Below are positions 25,587-35,170 of a stretch of DNA of 64,000 bases, one piece after another. The translations under genes and the position numbers were made by a program. Source of the DNA: Treponema vincentii F0403 (GTDB lineage: Bacteria > Spirochaetota > Spirochaetia > Treponematales > Treponemataceae). Where the stretch lies: assembly GCF_000412995.1 (NCBI RefSeq), contig NZ_KE332512.1:124001-188000 (forward strand), in the 5' to 3' direction. The notes beneath the pieces are model-generated. The model saw nothing but the letters and a program-made list of their open reading frames with translations, was not told where the DNA came from and ran no database searches. Position 1 is the first letter of the stretch; every line of letters starts with the position of its first letter.

Positions 25587-27191
25587 TTATGAATCCGCTT
25601 CAAACTTAGGTAAAAACGCAGGGCTTAACCGGTATGCGGCGGCGGCAATAAGCGCAATCACAAGAAAGAGCGCCGGCAGCCAGTCTTTCAGCTGTGCGTA
25701 AAATGTCCGCCGGTACGGGTAGATCGGCACCGAGACGCTCAGCGCATCTGAGGTAAAGAGCGGAAGACTTGCGGTAATGTTTCCGACGGGATCGACAACG
25801 CACGTATAGCCCCCGTTGGTAGAGCGGACAAGCGGTGTCCGTAGTTCTATGGCACGGAAATAGGCAACGGCAAAATGCTGATATTCCGCACTCGCCGTTT
25901 TTGACCATGAATCATTGGTCAGATTAATTAAGATATTGCTGTTCTGATTATGCAAATCGGCGCAGAGTGTCGGAAAAGCATCTTCAAAGCAGATGGGGGC
26001 GGCGAACCGGATGATGTTTCCGTTCTGTGTTGGGAGCTTCATTGTTTTGTATTCTTTTCCCGGCATCCAGCCCGACGAAAAACCGACTAATGAATCAAAG
26101 AAACGCTGTACAAGCGGATGATCGGTGAAGGGGATGTATTCCGCAAAGCAGATCAGCTGTATTTTTGCATAAGTGTCGAGTACTGTTCCGTCCGGTGCGA
26201 TAAGGTAGACGGAATTTGAGTATTTTCCTCTTTCGGCATCCTGCAAAAGGGGAGAGCCCGTTAAAATCGGAATATTCATCCGTTGCAAAAAATCGGTGAA
26301 GGATTCATCAACGGGAAGCCGCCGGTAGTAATCTTGAAATTGATCATACCCATACGCGAGGCTGCTTTCGTTCCATACGATAAGATCCGGCCGCACCGGC
26401 GATTCGTTAACCGCCTTTTCGGTAAGCTCTTGGTTGTTATGTAGATTGTCAAAAAATAAATCGAGGCCGGAAACCCACGGGTCGGTATTTTGCTGTACCA
26501 ATACGAGCGTAAGAATTTGCTGCGGCGTCTTTTTTTCGTGCATACGGAAAAGTCCGTATCCGTTAACCAGCAGCAGCAATGCGGCGGTAAATACCAGCGG
26601 CCGGACAAGCGGTCTTCCATGCCGTTTGGAAAAGCCGGCGGTTACTCCCATAGCTGCGCGGACTATTTCTGCCAGCAGCGCCGAAATAAGCGCCATTAGC
26701 GCGGTTATCCCCCATACGCCGGTAATGTCCGCTATTTGAATGAGCGGACGCAGCGGCAACGCAGTCATCGAAATACTTCCCCACGGGTAGGCGACAAAGC
26801 CGCTTCCCTTAAACCATTCCCACAGCGTCCATAAACCGGCAAAGGCGAACGGACGCAGGCTAAGGGGTATTTTCATTGCATAGTAAAACCAGTTTCCGAA
26901 AAGGAAGCCGAGAAAAAAATAGGCGACGGTAGAAGCACCGAGTGTAAAAACAGCAAAGTTTTCAAAATATGCCAGCCAAAAACTGGAGAGCAGGTGCGTA
27001 AGGGCTATCATAGCGCCGAACATCCGCGCAGTACGTCTCCGTGTCGGACTGTTGCAAAAAGCCGTATACAATGGTATGAGCGCTATAATGCCGAAAAAAG
27101 CCGACCCGAAATGCAGGTATTCATTCGGTATCCCTAAAGAAAGCAGCACCGCAGAGCATAAAACCGCTAAAAAAGATGAAATAACCGACAT
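25587..27191 (-). CDS. lnt: Apolipoprotein N-acyltransferase
   Basis: 534 residues. About eight membrane segments in the first 210 residues precede a carbon-nitrogen hydrolase domain facing the periplasm. The catalytic triad is visible: Glu in IVWNESSLAYG, Lys in TYAKIQLICFAEY and Cys in APICFEDAFPTL. It adds the third acyl chain to the N-terminal cysteine of lipoproteins, many of which are encoded nearby. A weak promoter (TTGAAA, 17 bp, TTAAAT) ends 12 bases before the ATG, with no ribosome binding site. It diverges from the GHMP kinase gene. Confidence 0.93.
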   Translation of the reverse strand: MSVISSFLAVLCSAVLLSLGIPNEYLHFGSAFFGIIALIPLYTAFCNSPTRRRTARMFGAMIALTHLLSSFWLAYFENFAVFTLGASTVAYFFLGFLFGNWFYYAMKIPLSLRPFAFAGLWTLWEWFKGSGFVAYPWGSISMTALPLRPLIQIADITGVWGITALMALISALLAEIVRAAMGVTAGFSKRHGRPLVRPLVFTAALLLLVNGYGLFRMHEKKTPQQILTLVLVQQNTDPWVSGLDLFFDNLHNNQELTEKAVNESPVRPDLIVWNESSLAYGYDQFQDYYRRLPVDESFTDFLQRMNIPILTGSPLLQDAERGKYSNSVYLIAPDGTVLDTYAKIQLICFAEYIPFTDHPLVQRFFDSLVGFSSGWMPGKEYKTMKLPTQNGNIIRFAAPICFEDAFPTLCADLHNQNSNILINLTNDSWSKTASAEYQHFAVAYFRAIELRTPLVRSTNGGYTCVVDPVGNITASLPLFTSDALSVSVPIYPYRRTFYAQLKDWLPALFLVIALIAAAAYRLSPAFLPKFEADS

Positions 27192-27218
27192 AATTTTGAA
27201 GCAATTTAATCATTTTTC

Positions 27219-27247
27219 TTGAATTGTTTCAATATAAGGGATATTAT
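27219..27247 (+). promoter_or_regulatory. Promoter of GHMP-kinase-like gene, leaderless arrangement
   Basis: -35 TTGAAT (27219-27224), 17-bp spacer, -10 TATTAT (27242-27247), then seven bases to the ATG at 27255. No ribosome binding site. Confidence 0.7.
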
Positions 27248-27254
27248 AGAAAGT

Positions 27255-28409
27255 ATGCAGAAGATTCTACCGTTTCATGTAGACGAATATGGAGATGAGC
27301 CTGAAGTTACCGTTGCGGTTCCCGGGCGCTTTCACCTTTTAGGCGAGCATACATGGTTTGCGCAGGGCAATACGCTCTCAATGGCAATCGATCATTATCT
27401 CTATCTTTGCGTTTCAAAAAGAAAAGATTCTAATTACCGGTTCCTTTCTTTATCTCTTAAAGAGCGGAAAAAAGTTGCAGCCGTAAATTTGCGGTACCGT
27501 AAAGAAGACCGTTGGGCTAATTCGATAAAGGCCGTTATTCTTTCTTTTATGGATCAAGGGATTGAAATGACGGGGCTCAATTTTACCATCCTGTCCGAAA
27601 TTCCTGCCGATGCCGGTCTCGGTACGCCGAATGCGCTTAAGGTCGCTACTGCAATGGCATTGAGGAAGGTATTTGCACCGAGACTTACCAAAGCCGACCT
27701 TGTAGATATTCTTGAAAATGCAAACGTACAGCACCTTAAAACCTATCCTCACCGTGCGGATATTTTGTGTGCGTTATATGCAAAGGCGGGGCACTGCGTG
27801 CGGACAAATCACCGGCGGAAGACAGCCGATATTTATCCCTTTCCCATCAATAACTACCGGATTATTTTAACGGATTCGCGGGTACCCCGTTTGTTGGCGC
27901 GCGAGGAGCTGAATCATCGAATCCAAGAATGTATGGAAGCGTACGAGCGGGTAAAGAAGATGCCTGATATTCCAAAGGATTTCAGTAAGCTGGCCGAAAG
28001 CGATCTTGAAGAGCTTGCCATCCCTGAATCGGTACGCCGGCGGGTGCTGTATATTATCCGCGAATCCATCAGTGTCGATGACGCGATCGACGCTTTAAAG
28101 AAAAACGATTGGGTGGTCTTTTCGCGCATTGTAACCCGTTCCCAAGAAAACCTGCGCGACCGCTTTGAAATTTCCTGTCCCGAATTGGATTGGCTGGTTA
28201 AGCGGGCAATGGAATTTGTGGCTCCCGATACGAACGATATCGTGTGTTCCCGGCTCACGGGAAGGGGCTTCGGCGGATGCACATACAGTATTTTGCGGGC
28301 TAACGATATTCAAACGTATATTGAAAAACTGGGAGATTATGAACGTATTTTCGGATTTAAACCTTTGTATTATAAAGTGAAGCCTTCCGGCGGCGTACGC
28401 ATACTATAG
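27255..28409 (+). CDS. GHMP-family kinase, galactokinase-like but degenerate
   Basis: 384 residues. The N-terminus VPGRFHLLGEHTWFAQG follows the galactokinase signature (VPGRINLIGEHTDY), and the C-terminal motif SRLTGRGFGGCTYSIL is well kept. The ATP-binding motif 2, normally GAGLSSSAA, is here PADAGLGTPNALKVA, with the serines lost. The sugar-recognition Asp of EHTDYN is also missing. It may therefore bind a sugar or nucleotide without normal catalysis, or phosphorylate another sugar. The ATG at 27255 fits the promoter; an earlier ATG at 27219 overlaps the -35 box. It heads a likely operon with the TPR protein. Confidence 0.75.
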   Translation: MQKILPFHVDEYGDEPEVTVAVPGRFHLLGEHTWFAQGNTLSMAIDHYLYLCVSKRKDSNYRFLSLSLKERKKVAAVNLRYRKEDRWANSIKAVILSFMDQGIEMTGLNFTILSEIPADAGLGTPNALKVATAMALRKVFAPRLTKADLVDILENANVQHLKTYPHRADILCALYAKAGHCVRTNHRRKTADIYPFPINNYRIILTDSRVPRLLAREELNHRIQECMEAYERVKKMPDIPKDFSKLAESDLEELAIPESVRRRVLYIIRESISVDDAIDALKKNDWVVFSRIVTRSQENLRDRFEISCPELDWLVKRAMEFVAPDTNDIVCSRLTGRGFGGCTYSILRANDIQTYIEKLGDYERIFGFKPLYYKVKPSGGVRIL

Positions 28410-28421
28410 GGGAGAAACTAA

Positions 28422-29093
28422 ATGGATACGGTTCTTAAAGAAGGTATACAGTTCTATCGGGAGAATCGATACGAGGATGCCCTTGCCGCATTTTTGAAGA
28501 TTTCTTCTAAAGATACAGAACTCAATTTCGACTTAGCGTATTATATCGGTCTGTGTTATGCCAGCCTTCTGCAATACGATGATGCGCTCGTTTATTTGGA
28601 ACAAATTATCACTGCAGGAACCGATATTGCCCGTGTGTATCAATGCCGGCTCATCTTGGCTTTTATTTATACCAAAACAGGACGCAACCGTTTGGCGGAG
28701 TTTGAACTTTCCAAACTTTTGGACGCAGGGTACGATTCTCCGCAAGTGCATACCTCGATGGCCTATTTGGCATACGAGCAGAAGAAAGTTGATAAGTCGC
28801 TCAGTCTGTATGAAAAAGCGCTTGAGCTTGACCCCGATAATTCCACGGCGCTTAACGGGTTAGGATATATTCTTGCCGATACCGAAAAAGATTTAACCCG
28901 CGCTTTAATCTTGTGTAAAAAAGCGCTTGATGCGCAGCCCGATAATCCCGCCTATTTGGATTCGTTGGCGTGGACATATTACAAGATGGGCTTTGATACC
29001 GAAGCGCAATCATATATCCAACGGGCGGATGCGCAGCTCCCCGATAACGCAACGATTAAACGCCATCTGCAGTATATTATGATGAATAGATGA
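28422..29093 (+). CDS. TPR-repeat protein
   Basis: 223 residues made almost wholly of tetratricopeptide repeats, for example SLYEKALELDPDNSTALNGLGYILAD and ALDAQPDNPAYLDSLAWTYYKMG. No signal peptide is visible, so it is likely cytoplasmic and acts as a protein-binding scaffold. The start follows GGGGAGAAA, 12 bases after the kinase-like gene, so it is co-transcribed with it. The partner is unknown. Confidence 0.88.
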   Translation: MDTVLKEGIQFYRENRYEDALAAFLKISSKDTELNFDLAYYIGLCYASLLQYDDALVYLEQIITAGTDIARVYQCRLILAFIYTKTGRNRLAEFELSKLLDAGYDSPQVHTSMAYLAYEQKKVDKSLSLYEKALELDPDNSTALNGLGYILADTEKDLTRALILCKKALDAQPDNPAYLDSLAWTYYKMGFDTEAQSYIQRADAQLPDNATIKRHLQYIMMNR

Positions 29094-29107
29094 TAGAGGT
29101 CTTTTTG

Positions 29108-29141
29108 AGACTGTCCGAAAACTTTAGGTTTTTAGAAAATT
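29108..29141 (+). repeat. Dispersed hairpin element, degenerate copy
   Basis: ACTGTCCGAAAACTTTAGGTTTTTAG resembles the CTGTCC-AAAAAC...GTTTTT core, but the right outer arm is lost. It begins 14 bases after the TPR gene stop and runs up to the ribosome binding site of the next gene. Confidence 0.5.
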
Positions 29142-29160
29142 GCCGAAAGGATTAAGTATT

Positions 29161-31218
29161 ATGTGCATAAAGAAACTATTACAAACAGCCGGTTTAGCGT
29201 TGCTCATAGCGTGTGCCGGTACGGCGCTGTCCGCACAAACCAATGCGCTGCAGCCCCGTCTAAGCTCCGCCGATCGGGATCACGGGTTTGAAGAATTCCG
29301 CCGCGGTGTGCAGGCATATTACCGCGGAACCTTTAACGAAGCTATTCTGCTGTTTGAAAAAGCCTTAACACATATTCCCGGCGACCCGCTCATCTTGGAC
29401 TGGCTCGGACAAGCTTATTACCGCTCCGGTATAGAGGGCGCTGCACTTGAGCAGTGGTCGGCGGCATCGGCTTCCGGATACGGCGGACAGCTGTTAAAAA
29501 ATAAAATAGAGGTAGTAAAAGAGCGGCGCGGTTCTCAGCCCGATTTTGCGGAATCGGTACGCTATGTGGAAACCGCCGTATTTGAATCCAAGCGAGGAAC
29601 GGAAGTCTTTTTTAAGCAGCCGCTGTCGGTTGCTGCAATGGGAGACGGCAGCTTTTGGGTTGTCGCCTACGGTTCTAACGAATTGGTTCACTTCGATATT
29701 AACGGAATTATTCTTGACCGGACGAGCGGCCCATTGCAGGGTTTTGACCGGCCGTTCGATATTTTACCGCTTAAAGACGGAAACTTGCTCATTTCCGAAT
29801 TTGCCGCCGATAGGCTTTCGCTTCTTACCAAGGACGGTAAATTTATTAAATCGTTCGGTACGAGGGGAAGGGGCGACGGGCAGTGCATCGGTCCTCAATT
29901 TTTAGCGCATGATTCTTACGGGAATATTTTTGTAACGGATTTCGGCAATGCCCGTGTCGTGGTGTTTTCTCCGGACGGGGAAGGTCTCTTTACGTTCGGG
30001 CAGCGAAGCGGTATATTCCCGGGCTTTACCGCTCCGGCAGGGATCGCCATCTTGGACGATTTGGTCTATGTCGCGGATGCCGTGAAGGGTTCAATCTATG
30101 TATTCGACACGGCGGGCAACTATATCAGAACGCTGCTGCCGGACGGCAGTATCGTGCAGGCGGAGTCGATGCGGGTGTGGAAAAACAACCTGCTGGTTTC
30201 CTGCGCAAATAAGGTATACTTGGTCGATATAGGTTTGGCGAGCTTATACACTGTTGCGAGTTTGGGCAATGCGCCCGCCCGTATCACTGCGGCAATTCCC
30301 GATGCAAACGGCAGCCTTTTGCTTGCAGATTATAAAAACGGAAATATTCAGGTTTTTTCTCATATCAACGAACTCGCCGGCGGCTTGTTTGTCCGCTTTG
30401 ACCGCGTGTATGCCGATAAGTTCCCGACGGTTACCGTCGATGTCCGCGTAGAGAACCGGATGGGGCAGCCGTTGGTCGGCTTAACTGAAAACAATTTTTT
30501 CCTCACCGAATCGAACCGGCAGGTTAATGATTTTGCCTTAAAGGGCGCCGCCTACCTTAATACCGGCTGCGATATTGCCGTTGTGGTCGAACGCTCTCCT
30601 CAGTCGGAAAAAGAAATTGAACTGGTTAGGACGGTCATAAGGGAATTTGCCGAGGCAATGCAGGGGAAGGGCACGGTTTCCATTGTGTCGGCGTCTCAGC
30701 TTCCGGTACTGGAAGGAAAATTTTCCCCCGAAACGCTCATTTCGCAGCCTCTTAAATTGAAGGCGGCATGGTCGCCGGTATGGAATTGCGATCTTGCACT
30801 TCGGCTTGCGACCGGAGAGCTGATTAATGCCGCGCCAAAACGTGCTATCGTATTTTTATCGTTTGAAGATATCGGATCCGACAGCTTTAAGCAGTACAGC
30901 TTAAACGATCTCGCCGCGTATATGACTAACAACGGCATCCGTTTTTATGCGGTTAATCTAAGACCGCGGACATTACCCGCGGAGCTTGCATATCTTTGCG
31001 TAAAAACCGGCGGCGAAAGTACGTACATCTATGCAGAAAAGGGGCTTTCACCGATTATCGAAGATTTAATCGAAAAGCCGATAGGCTCATATCAGCTGAG
31101 TTATACGTCTACATTGCCCACTGACTTCGGCCGTGCCTATTTACCGGTTGAAGTTGAAGTACGCCTTTTAACCCGTTCAGGCAGAGATGAGACCGGCTAT
31201 TTTGCTCCGTTGGAATAA
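29161..31218 (+). CDS. Exported TPR / NHL-propeller / vWA-like fusion protein
   Basis: 685 residues. The N-terminus is a signal peptide (KKLLQTAGLALLIACAGTALSAQ). TPR repeats follow (about residues 40-120), then six or so NHL/beta-propeller blades (about 160-420, for example FGTRGRGDGQCIGPQFLAHD and DSYGNIFVTDFGNARVVVFSPDG). A C-terminal region (about 450-680) resembles a von Willebrand A-like fold (GCDIAVVVERSPQSEKEIELVRTVI), without a clear MIDAS motif. ATG 29161 follows GAAAGGA. It is most likely periplasmic or surface scaffolding; the function is unknown. It shares the propeller theme with the large lipoprotein at 21005. Confidence 0.75.
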   Translation: MCIKKLLQTAGLALLIACAGTALSAQTNALQPRLSSADRDHGFEEFRRGVQAYYRGTFNEAILLFEKALTHIPGDPLILDWLGQAYYRSGIEGAALEQWSAASASGYGGQLLKNKIEVVKERRGSQPDFAESVRYVETAVFESKRGTEVFFKQPLSVAAMGDGSFWVVAYGSNELVHFDINGIILDRTSGPLQGFDRPFDILPLKDGNLLISEFAADRLSLLTKDGKFIKSFGTRGRGDGQCIGPQFLAHDSYGNIFVTDFGNARVVVFSPDGEGLFTFGQRSGIFPGFTAPAGIAILDDLVYVADAVKGSIYVFDTAGNYIRTLLPDGSIVQAESMRVWKNNLLVSCANKVYLVDIGLASLYTVASLGNAPARITAAIPDANGSLLLADYKNGNIQVFSHINELAGGLFVRFDRVYADKFPTVTVDVRVENRMGQPLVGLTENNFFLTESNRQVNDFALKGAAYLNTGCDIAVVVERSPQSEKEIELVRTVIREFAEAMQGKGTVSIVSASQLPVLEGKFSPETLISQPLKLKAAWSPVWNCDLALRLATGELINAAPKRAIVFLSFEDIGSDSFKQYSLNDLAAYMTNNGIRFYAVNLRPRTLPAELAYLCVKTGGESTYIYAEKGLSPIIEDLIEKPIGSYQLSYTSTLPTDFGRAYLPVEVEVRLLTRSGRDETGYFAPLE

Positions 31219-31235
31219 AACCGATTGTAAATATT

Positions 31236-31271
31236 CGGCGTACTTTTTGGGTTTTACTAAACGGTACGCCG
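31236..31271. terminator. Hairpin between converging genes
   Basis: CGGCGTAC (31236-31243) pairs with GTACGCCG (31264-31271) across 20 bases, with possible extension by flanking TTCGG/CCGAA. It lies between the stops of the TPR/NHL protein and the reductase, so it may end both messages. Confidence 0.5.
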
Positions 31272-31286
31272 TTATAACCGAATAAA

Positions 31287-33836
31287 CTACGAGCTGCAGC
31301 TTTCGCACTCTTCAACTTCCAACGAACGGCTCCGGACATAGTAGACGGATTTTATGCCGTTTTTCCATGCTTCAACATAGAGATTGAGTACCTGCCGGAA
31401 GCTGTAGTCATTGGTAATATAGAAATTCATGGACTGCCCCTGATCAATATGGCGCTGCCGGAGCCCGCAGGCGCGGATGCTCCAGAGCTGATCTATCGTG
31501 TGGGCGTTTTTATACAGCCAATACGTGTCGAGCGAAAGAGCAGGGGCGACGCGGGGGACGAGCGAGCCTTTCTTTTCTTCCAAAAAGTACCGCTTCATAA
31601 TGGGATCGATGCCGGCGGTGGTGCCTGCGACGATGGAGGTGGAACTGGTCGGAGCAACCGCTAACAGGTAGCCGTTCCGTATGCCGTGCCGGGCGACTTC
31701 TTCCCGCAGCGCATTCCACTGCTCCGAATGATAGCGGCGTTTTTCAAAATACGCGCCGGTTTGCCAATCGCTGCCTTCAAAAAGTCGATACGCGCCTTTC
31801 TCTTGTGCAATCCGCGTACTTGCCTGCACTGTATAGTAGTTAATTTTTTCAAAGAGCTCGTCAGCAAGTTTGAGGTGCGCATCGCTTTCCCACGCAATGT
31901 GTTTTTTTGCGAGCAGATGATGATAGCCGGACACGCCTAAGCCGATAGCGCGGTACTGTTCGTTGGTGATCTTTGCATACGGCACGGGATAAAAGTTAAG
32001 ATCGATGACATTATCCAAGGCGCGTACCGCCGCTTCAATGATGCCTTCCAGTTCGGCATCGTTATCGGTGTCGATATTGCCGAGCACAAGAGACGCAAGG
32101 TTACACACAACGAAGTCGCCGGGTTTTGTAACGGTTACGACGACGGTTTCTCCATCCTGCGTTTGAATTTCCGTGTTGACCGCGTGGATCGGGCTCATGT
32201 TTTGCGCGATTTCGGTACAGAGATTGGAACTGTAAATCATGCCTTTGTGCCCGTTCGGGTTGGCGCGGTTTGCATGGTCGCGGTTAAAGATAAACGGCGT
32301 ACCTGTTTCTACGGCGGATTTAAGGATGAGACGTACCAGCTCCTTGACGGGAATTTCCCGTTTTGAAATGCGGTTATCGTTGATGCAATCCTTGTAGCGT
32401 TTTTCCCATTCTTCTCCGTAGAAGTCTTCGAGGGCATAACCTTTTACGGTAAGGATTTCGTGCGGGCACATCAGATACCACGAAGCGCCGATATCCTCAT
32501 CGACAGTGCGCCAAAACAAATCGGGACAGCATACCGCCGGGAACACATCGTGCGCCTTCATGCGGTCGTCGCCGTTATTGGTGCGGAGCTGTAAGAACTC
32601 AGGCACATCCTTGTGCCACACATCCAAGTACACCGCGACCGAACCCTGCCGCACCCCGAGCTGATCGACGGCGACAGCTGTATCGTTGGCAAGTTTAATC
32701 CAGCGGATTACACCTCCTGCCGCCCCTTGGAAGCCGCGGATGGGCGCGCCGACTGCCCGCACCTTGCCGAAGTACAGCCCCATACCGCCGCCGAATTTGG
32801 AAATCTTTGCAAAGTTGTCGATGCTGCGGTAGATGCCGTCCAAAGAGTCGGGAACGGTGTCGATAAAACAGGATGAAAGCTGATGGTAAGGTTTACGGGC
32901 ATTGGACAGGGTTGGCGTCGCCATCGTAACCTGTAAACTGCTCAGCATGAGGTAAAAGCGGCGTACCCATTCCATCCGGTCTTTTTGCTCATGCAAGGCA
33001 AGGTGCAGCGCGATTCCTAAAAACATCTCCTGCGGCGTTTCAAGCGGAATATGTCCCCGTGTGGAAATAACATACCGGCGCAGCAGCAAATCCAAACCGC
33101 TGTAGGTAAAAAGGTCGTTTTTGCTATTATCGATATAGGCGTAAGCCTGTTCCAGTTCTTCTTTTGAATAACCTGCGCGGATATAGGCGCCGTAGAGTCC
33201 TTTTTCTTCCAAATAGGTTAACTTGTCATAGAATGATCGGATATTCCGCTTTTCAAGTTCGGTTTTAAGTTTACCGGAAAAGTCGAGCATCAAAAAACGG
33301 GCGGCGATAAATTCCCAGCGGGGAGCTTCCTGCGCGGTCAATTCAACGGCGGCCTTGATCAGCAAGGTTAGCAGTTCCGCCTCGGTCATATCAGGTTTCC
33401 GAAAAGATTCAAACTTATGGAAGAGAAGCGTGAGGCTGTATTGATCATCCGGGAAATCCTGCTGAATGCGGGTCAGCACCGGCAGAATATCAATCAGAGT
33501 AAAGTGAGCGGCAATAGCACGCCGCGCATCCCGCTTTTTTGTCTGTTCAACACGGTACAAAATAAAATTTTTCACCTCGGCATAGCGGTTATGCTCGATC
33601 AGCGTCTTTTCTACCAAATCTTGGATGGTCTCAACCTGCACAGGGCTGCCGTTTTTGCTCAGTCCATATATATCGGCTTCGATTTCTGCGGTCATCTGCC
33701 GTAACAGCGCGCCGGTATCGCCGTCCTTCTGCTGTGCTTCCGTACCGGTTACGCTGTTAAACGCCGCCTGCATCGCAAGCGTAATTTTTTCGGCATTGTA
33801 GGCTTCCCTCTCGCCGTTTCGCTTAATAATATCCAT
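31287..33836 (-). CDS. nrdA: Ribonucleoside-diphosphate reductase, class I large subunit
   Basis: 849 residues. An N-terminal ATP-cone (MDIIKRNGEREAYNAEKI...) is the activity switch. The active-site set is complete: Cys in LSSCFIDTVPDS, the NLCTEI loop (Asn, Cys, Glu), the partner Cys in VVCNLASLVLG, the tyrosine pair in KSVYYVRSRSLE and the C-terminal redox tail ECESCSS. It makes deoxyribonucleotides with a small subunit (nrdB) not present in the window. ATG 33836 is chosen because AAGGA lies eight bases upstream; an earlier ATG at 33902 has no such site. Confidence 0.95.
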   Translation of the reverse strand: MDIIKRNGEREAYNAEKITLAMQAAFNSVTGTEAQQKDGDTGALLRQMTAEIEADIYGLSKNGSPVQVETIQDLVEKTLIEHNRYAEVKNFILYRVEQTKKRDARRAIAAHFTLIDILPVLTRIQQDFPDDQYSLTLLFHKFESFRKPDMTEAELLTLLIKAAVELTAQEAPRWEFIAARFLMLDFSGKLKTELEKRNIRSFYDKLTYLEEKGLYGAYIRAGYSKEELEQAYAYIDNSKNDLFTYSGLDLLLRRYVISTRGHIPLETPQEMFLGIALHLALHEQKDRMEWVRRFYLMLSSLQVTMATPTLSNARKPYHQLSSCFIDTVPDSLDGIYRSIDNFAKISKFGGGMGLYFGKVRAVGAPIRGFQGAAGGVIRWIKLANDTAVAVDQLGVRQGSVAVYLDVWHKDVPEFLQLRTNNGDDRMKAHDVFPAVCCPDLFWRTVDEDIGASWYLMCPHEILTVKGYALEDFYGEEWEKRYKDCINDNRISKREIPVKELVRLILKSAVETGTPFIFNRDHANRANPNGHKGMIYSSNLCTEIAQNMSPIHAVNTEIQTQDGETVVVTVTKPGDFVVCNLASLVLGNIDTDNDAELEGIIEAAVRALDNVIDLNFYPVPYAKITNEQYRAIGLGVSGYHHLLAKKHIAWESDAHLKLADELFEKINYYTVQASTRIAQEKGAYRLFEGSDWQTGAYFEKRRYHSEQWNALREEVARHGIRNGYLLAVAPTSSTSIVAGTTAGIDPIMKRYFLEEKKGSLVPRVAPALSLDTYWLYKNAHTIDQLWSIRACGLRQRHIDQGQSMNFYITNDYSFRQVLNLYVEAWKNGIKSVYYVRSRSLEVEECESCSS

Positions 33837-33926
33837 TCCTAATTTCCTTATTGCGCTGATTCTAATGGGAAAGCGCCATGGCGTCAACAGGCCCATTTCC
33901 AAATACTCCGCTCATGCCTTAAAATC

Positions 33927-33951
33927 AAGAGATACGGTATGCGTATCTCTT
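33927..33951. promoter_or_regulatory. Perfect inverted repeat upstream of nrdA
   Basis: AAGAGATACG-GTATG-CGTATCTCTT, ten-base arms around five. It does not match the NrdR box (ACAnwATATnTwGTGT). It may bind another dimeric regulator or form a leader hairpin for nrdA. Confidence 0.45.
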
Positions 33952-34071
33952 ACGATTCAATTTATAATGTCTATATTAGAATGGAATTAGAATAACCGCT
34001 AAAGAGGCCTATTCTATATTAAAGAAAATTTTTAGCAACTGACAGACATATAAATCAATAAAAATTTATTG

Positions 34072-34100
34072 TTGCATTATCGATTGTTTCGTTGTACAAT
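34072..34100 (+). promoter_or_regulatory. Promoter of glsA
   Basis: -35 TTGCAT (34072-34077), 17-bp spacer, -10 TACAAT (34095-34100). The start codon is 84 bases further on, so this gene has a real leader and a ribosome binding site. Confidence 0.65.
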
Positions 34101-34184
34101 AATCACCATAATAAATAACCTTAAGGGATTTGGGATAAACATTGAGGTAAAAAACCGGCTGTGCGTAACGATGTAAGGAGTGTT

Positions 34185-35114
34185 ATGGTGGAAATACGGG
34201 ATGTTTTACAACGTGCATATGAATATGGGGTGCAATATGTTGATAACGGGGTAGTTGCAAACTACATCCCCGAACTTGCGAAGGAAGATAAAACAAAGGT
34301 TGGCGCTGCGCTTATCGATACGGACGGCTCGTTATATGAGACGGGCTCTTCACGACACAAGTTCAGCATTCAAAGTATTGTCAAAATTATTATTTACCTC
34401 TGTGTACTTGAGCACTATGATTTTGATTATATTCAAAAGTTTATCGGCGTAAAACCGTCCGCAAAGCCGTTTAACAGCATCATCGCGCTTGAGTTAAGCG
34501 ATAAGAATATTCCGGTTAATCCGTTTATCAATGCCGGCGCCATCGTCGGAACCTCGTTATTGTATGAAAAATACGGTAATAATACGTTCGAGATGATTCT
34601 TAACCGGACACGCGAAATAGTCGGAAACGATAAGATCGATTACAGCAGAAGTATTTTCAATTCGGAAAGCTCCTCTGCTTTTGCGAATAGGGCGCTGACC
34701 TATATGTTGTTAAACGGAAAAATCATCCCTGCAACAGTTAATGTAGAAGACCTGCTAAACGTATATTTTAAAAGTTGTTCCATTTTGGTTGATGTGCGGG
34801 ATTTGGCTCAATTGGGATTTGTGTTGTCGAGGGATGGTAAAGACGGAGACAATAAGCAATGTTTAAGTGGGGCTCATGCTCGGATATTACGGACGATTAT
34901 GGCGACTTGCGGCACCTACGATTATTCCGGAGAATTTGCCATCAGGATAGGATTACCGGCAAAAAGCGGAGTGGGCGGGGGTATCGTTACTGCGTCACGA
35001 GCGGGATACGGCATCGGCGTTTTCTGTCCAGGCCTGGATTCTCATGGAAACTCCTATGTAGGAACACGGATACTTGAGCTTATTGCACGGGAACTCAACT
35101 TAAATATTTATTAA
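34185..35114 (+). CDS. glsA: Glutaminase
   Basis: 309 residues, the length of bacterial GlsA. Glutamine is hydrolysed to glutamate and ammonia. The serine/lysine catalytic set of the beta-lactamase-like fold is visible: Ser in SSRHKFSIQSIVKII (S-x-x-K type), the NPFINAGAIV motif and the late KSGVGGGIV loop. ATG 34185 has TAAGGAG four bases upstream, while an in-frame GTG at 34161 has none. The next gene, a sodium/amino acid symporter, is on the same strand, suggesting uptake and breakdown of glutamine together. Confidence 0.94.
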   Translation: MVEIRDVLQRAYEYGVQYVDNGVVANYIPELAKEDKTKVGAALIDTDGSLYETGSSRHKFSIQSIVKIIIYLCVLEHYDFDYIQKFIGVKPSAKPFNSIIALELSDKNIPVNPFINAGAIVGTSLLYEKYGNNTFEMILNRTREIVGNDKIDYSRSIFNSESSSAFANRALTYMLLNGKIIPATVNVEDLLNVYFKSCSILVDVRDLAQLGFVLSRDGKDGDNKQCLSGAHARILRTIMATCGTYDYSGEFAIRIGLPAKSGVGGGIVTASRAGYGIGVFCPGLDSHGNSYVGTRILELIARELNLNIY

Positions 35115-35170
35115 AGGTAAAAATATACCGATAAACATACGATACATCGTTATTTTTAGGAGGAAAAAGT

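Larger units (their letters stand above)
33837..34184. other. Divergent promoter region between nrdA and glsA
   Basis: 348 bases without a gene. It holds a perfect 10-bp inverted repeat (AAGAGATACG, 33927-33936, with 33942-33951), about 90 bases upstream of nrdA, which could be an operator. The glsA promoter is at 34072-34100. The rest is AT-rich with no other recognisable feature. Confidence 0.6.
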
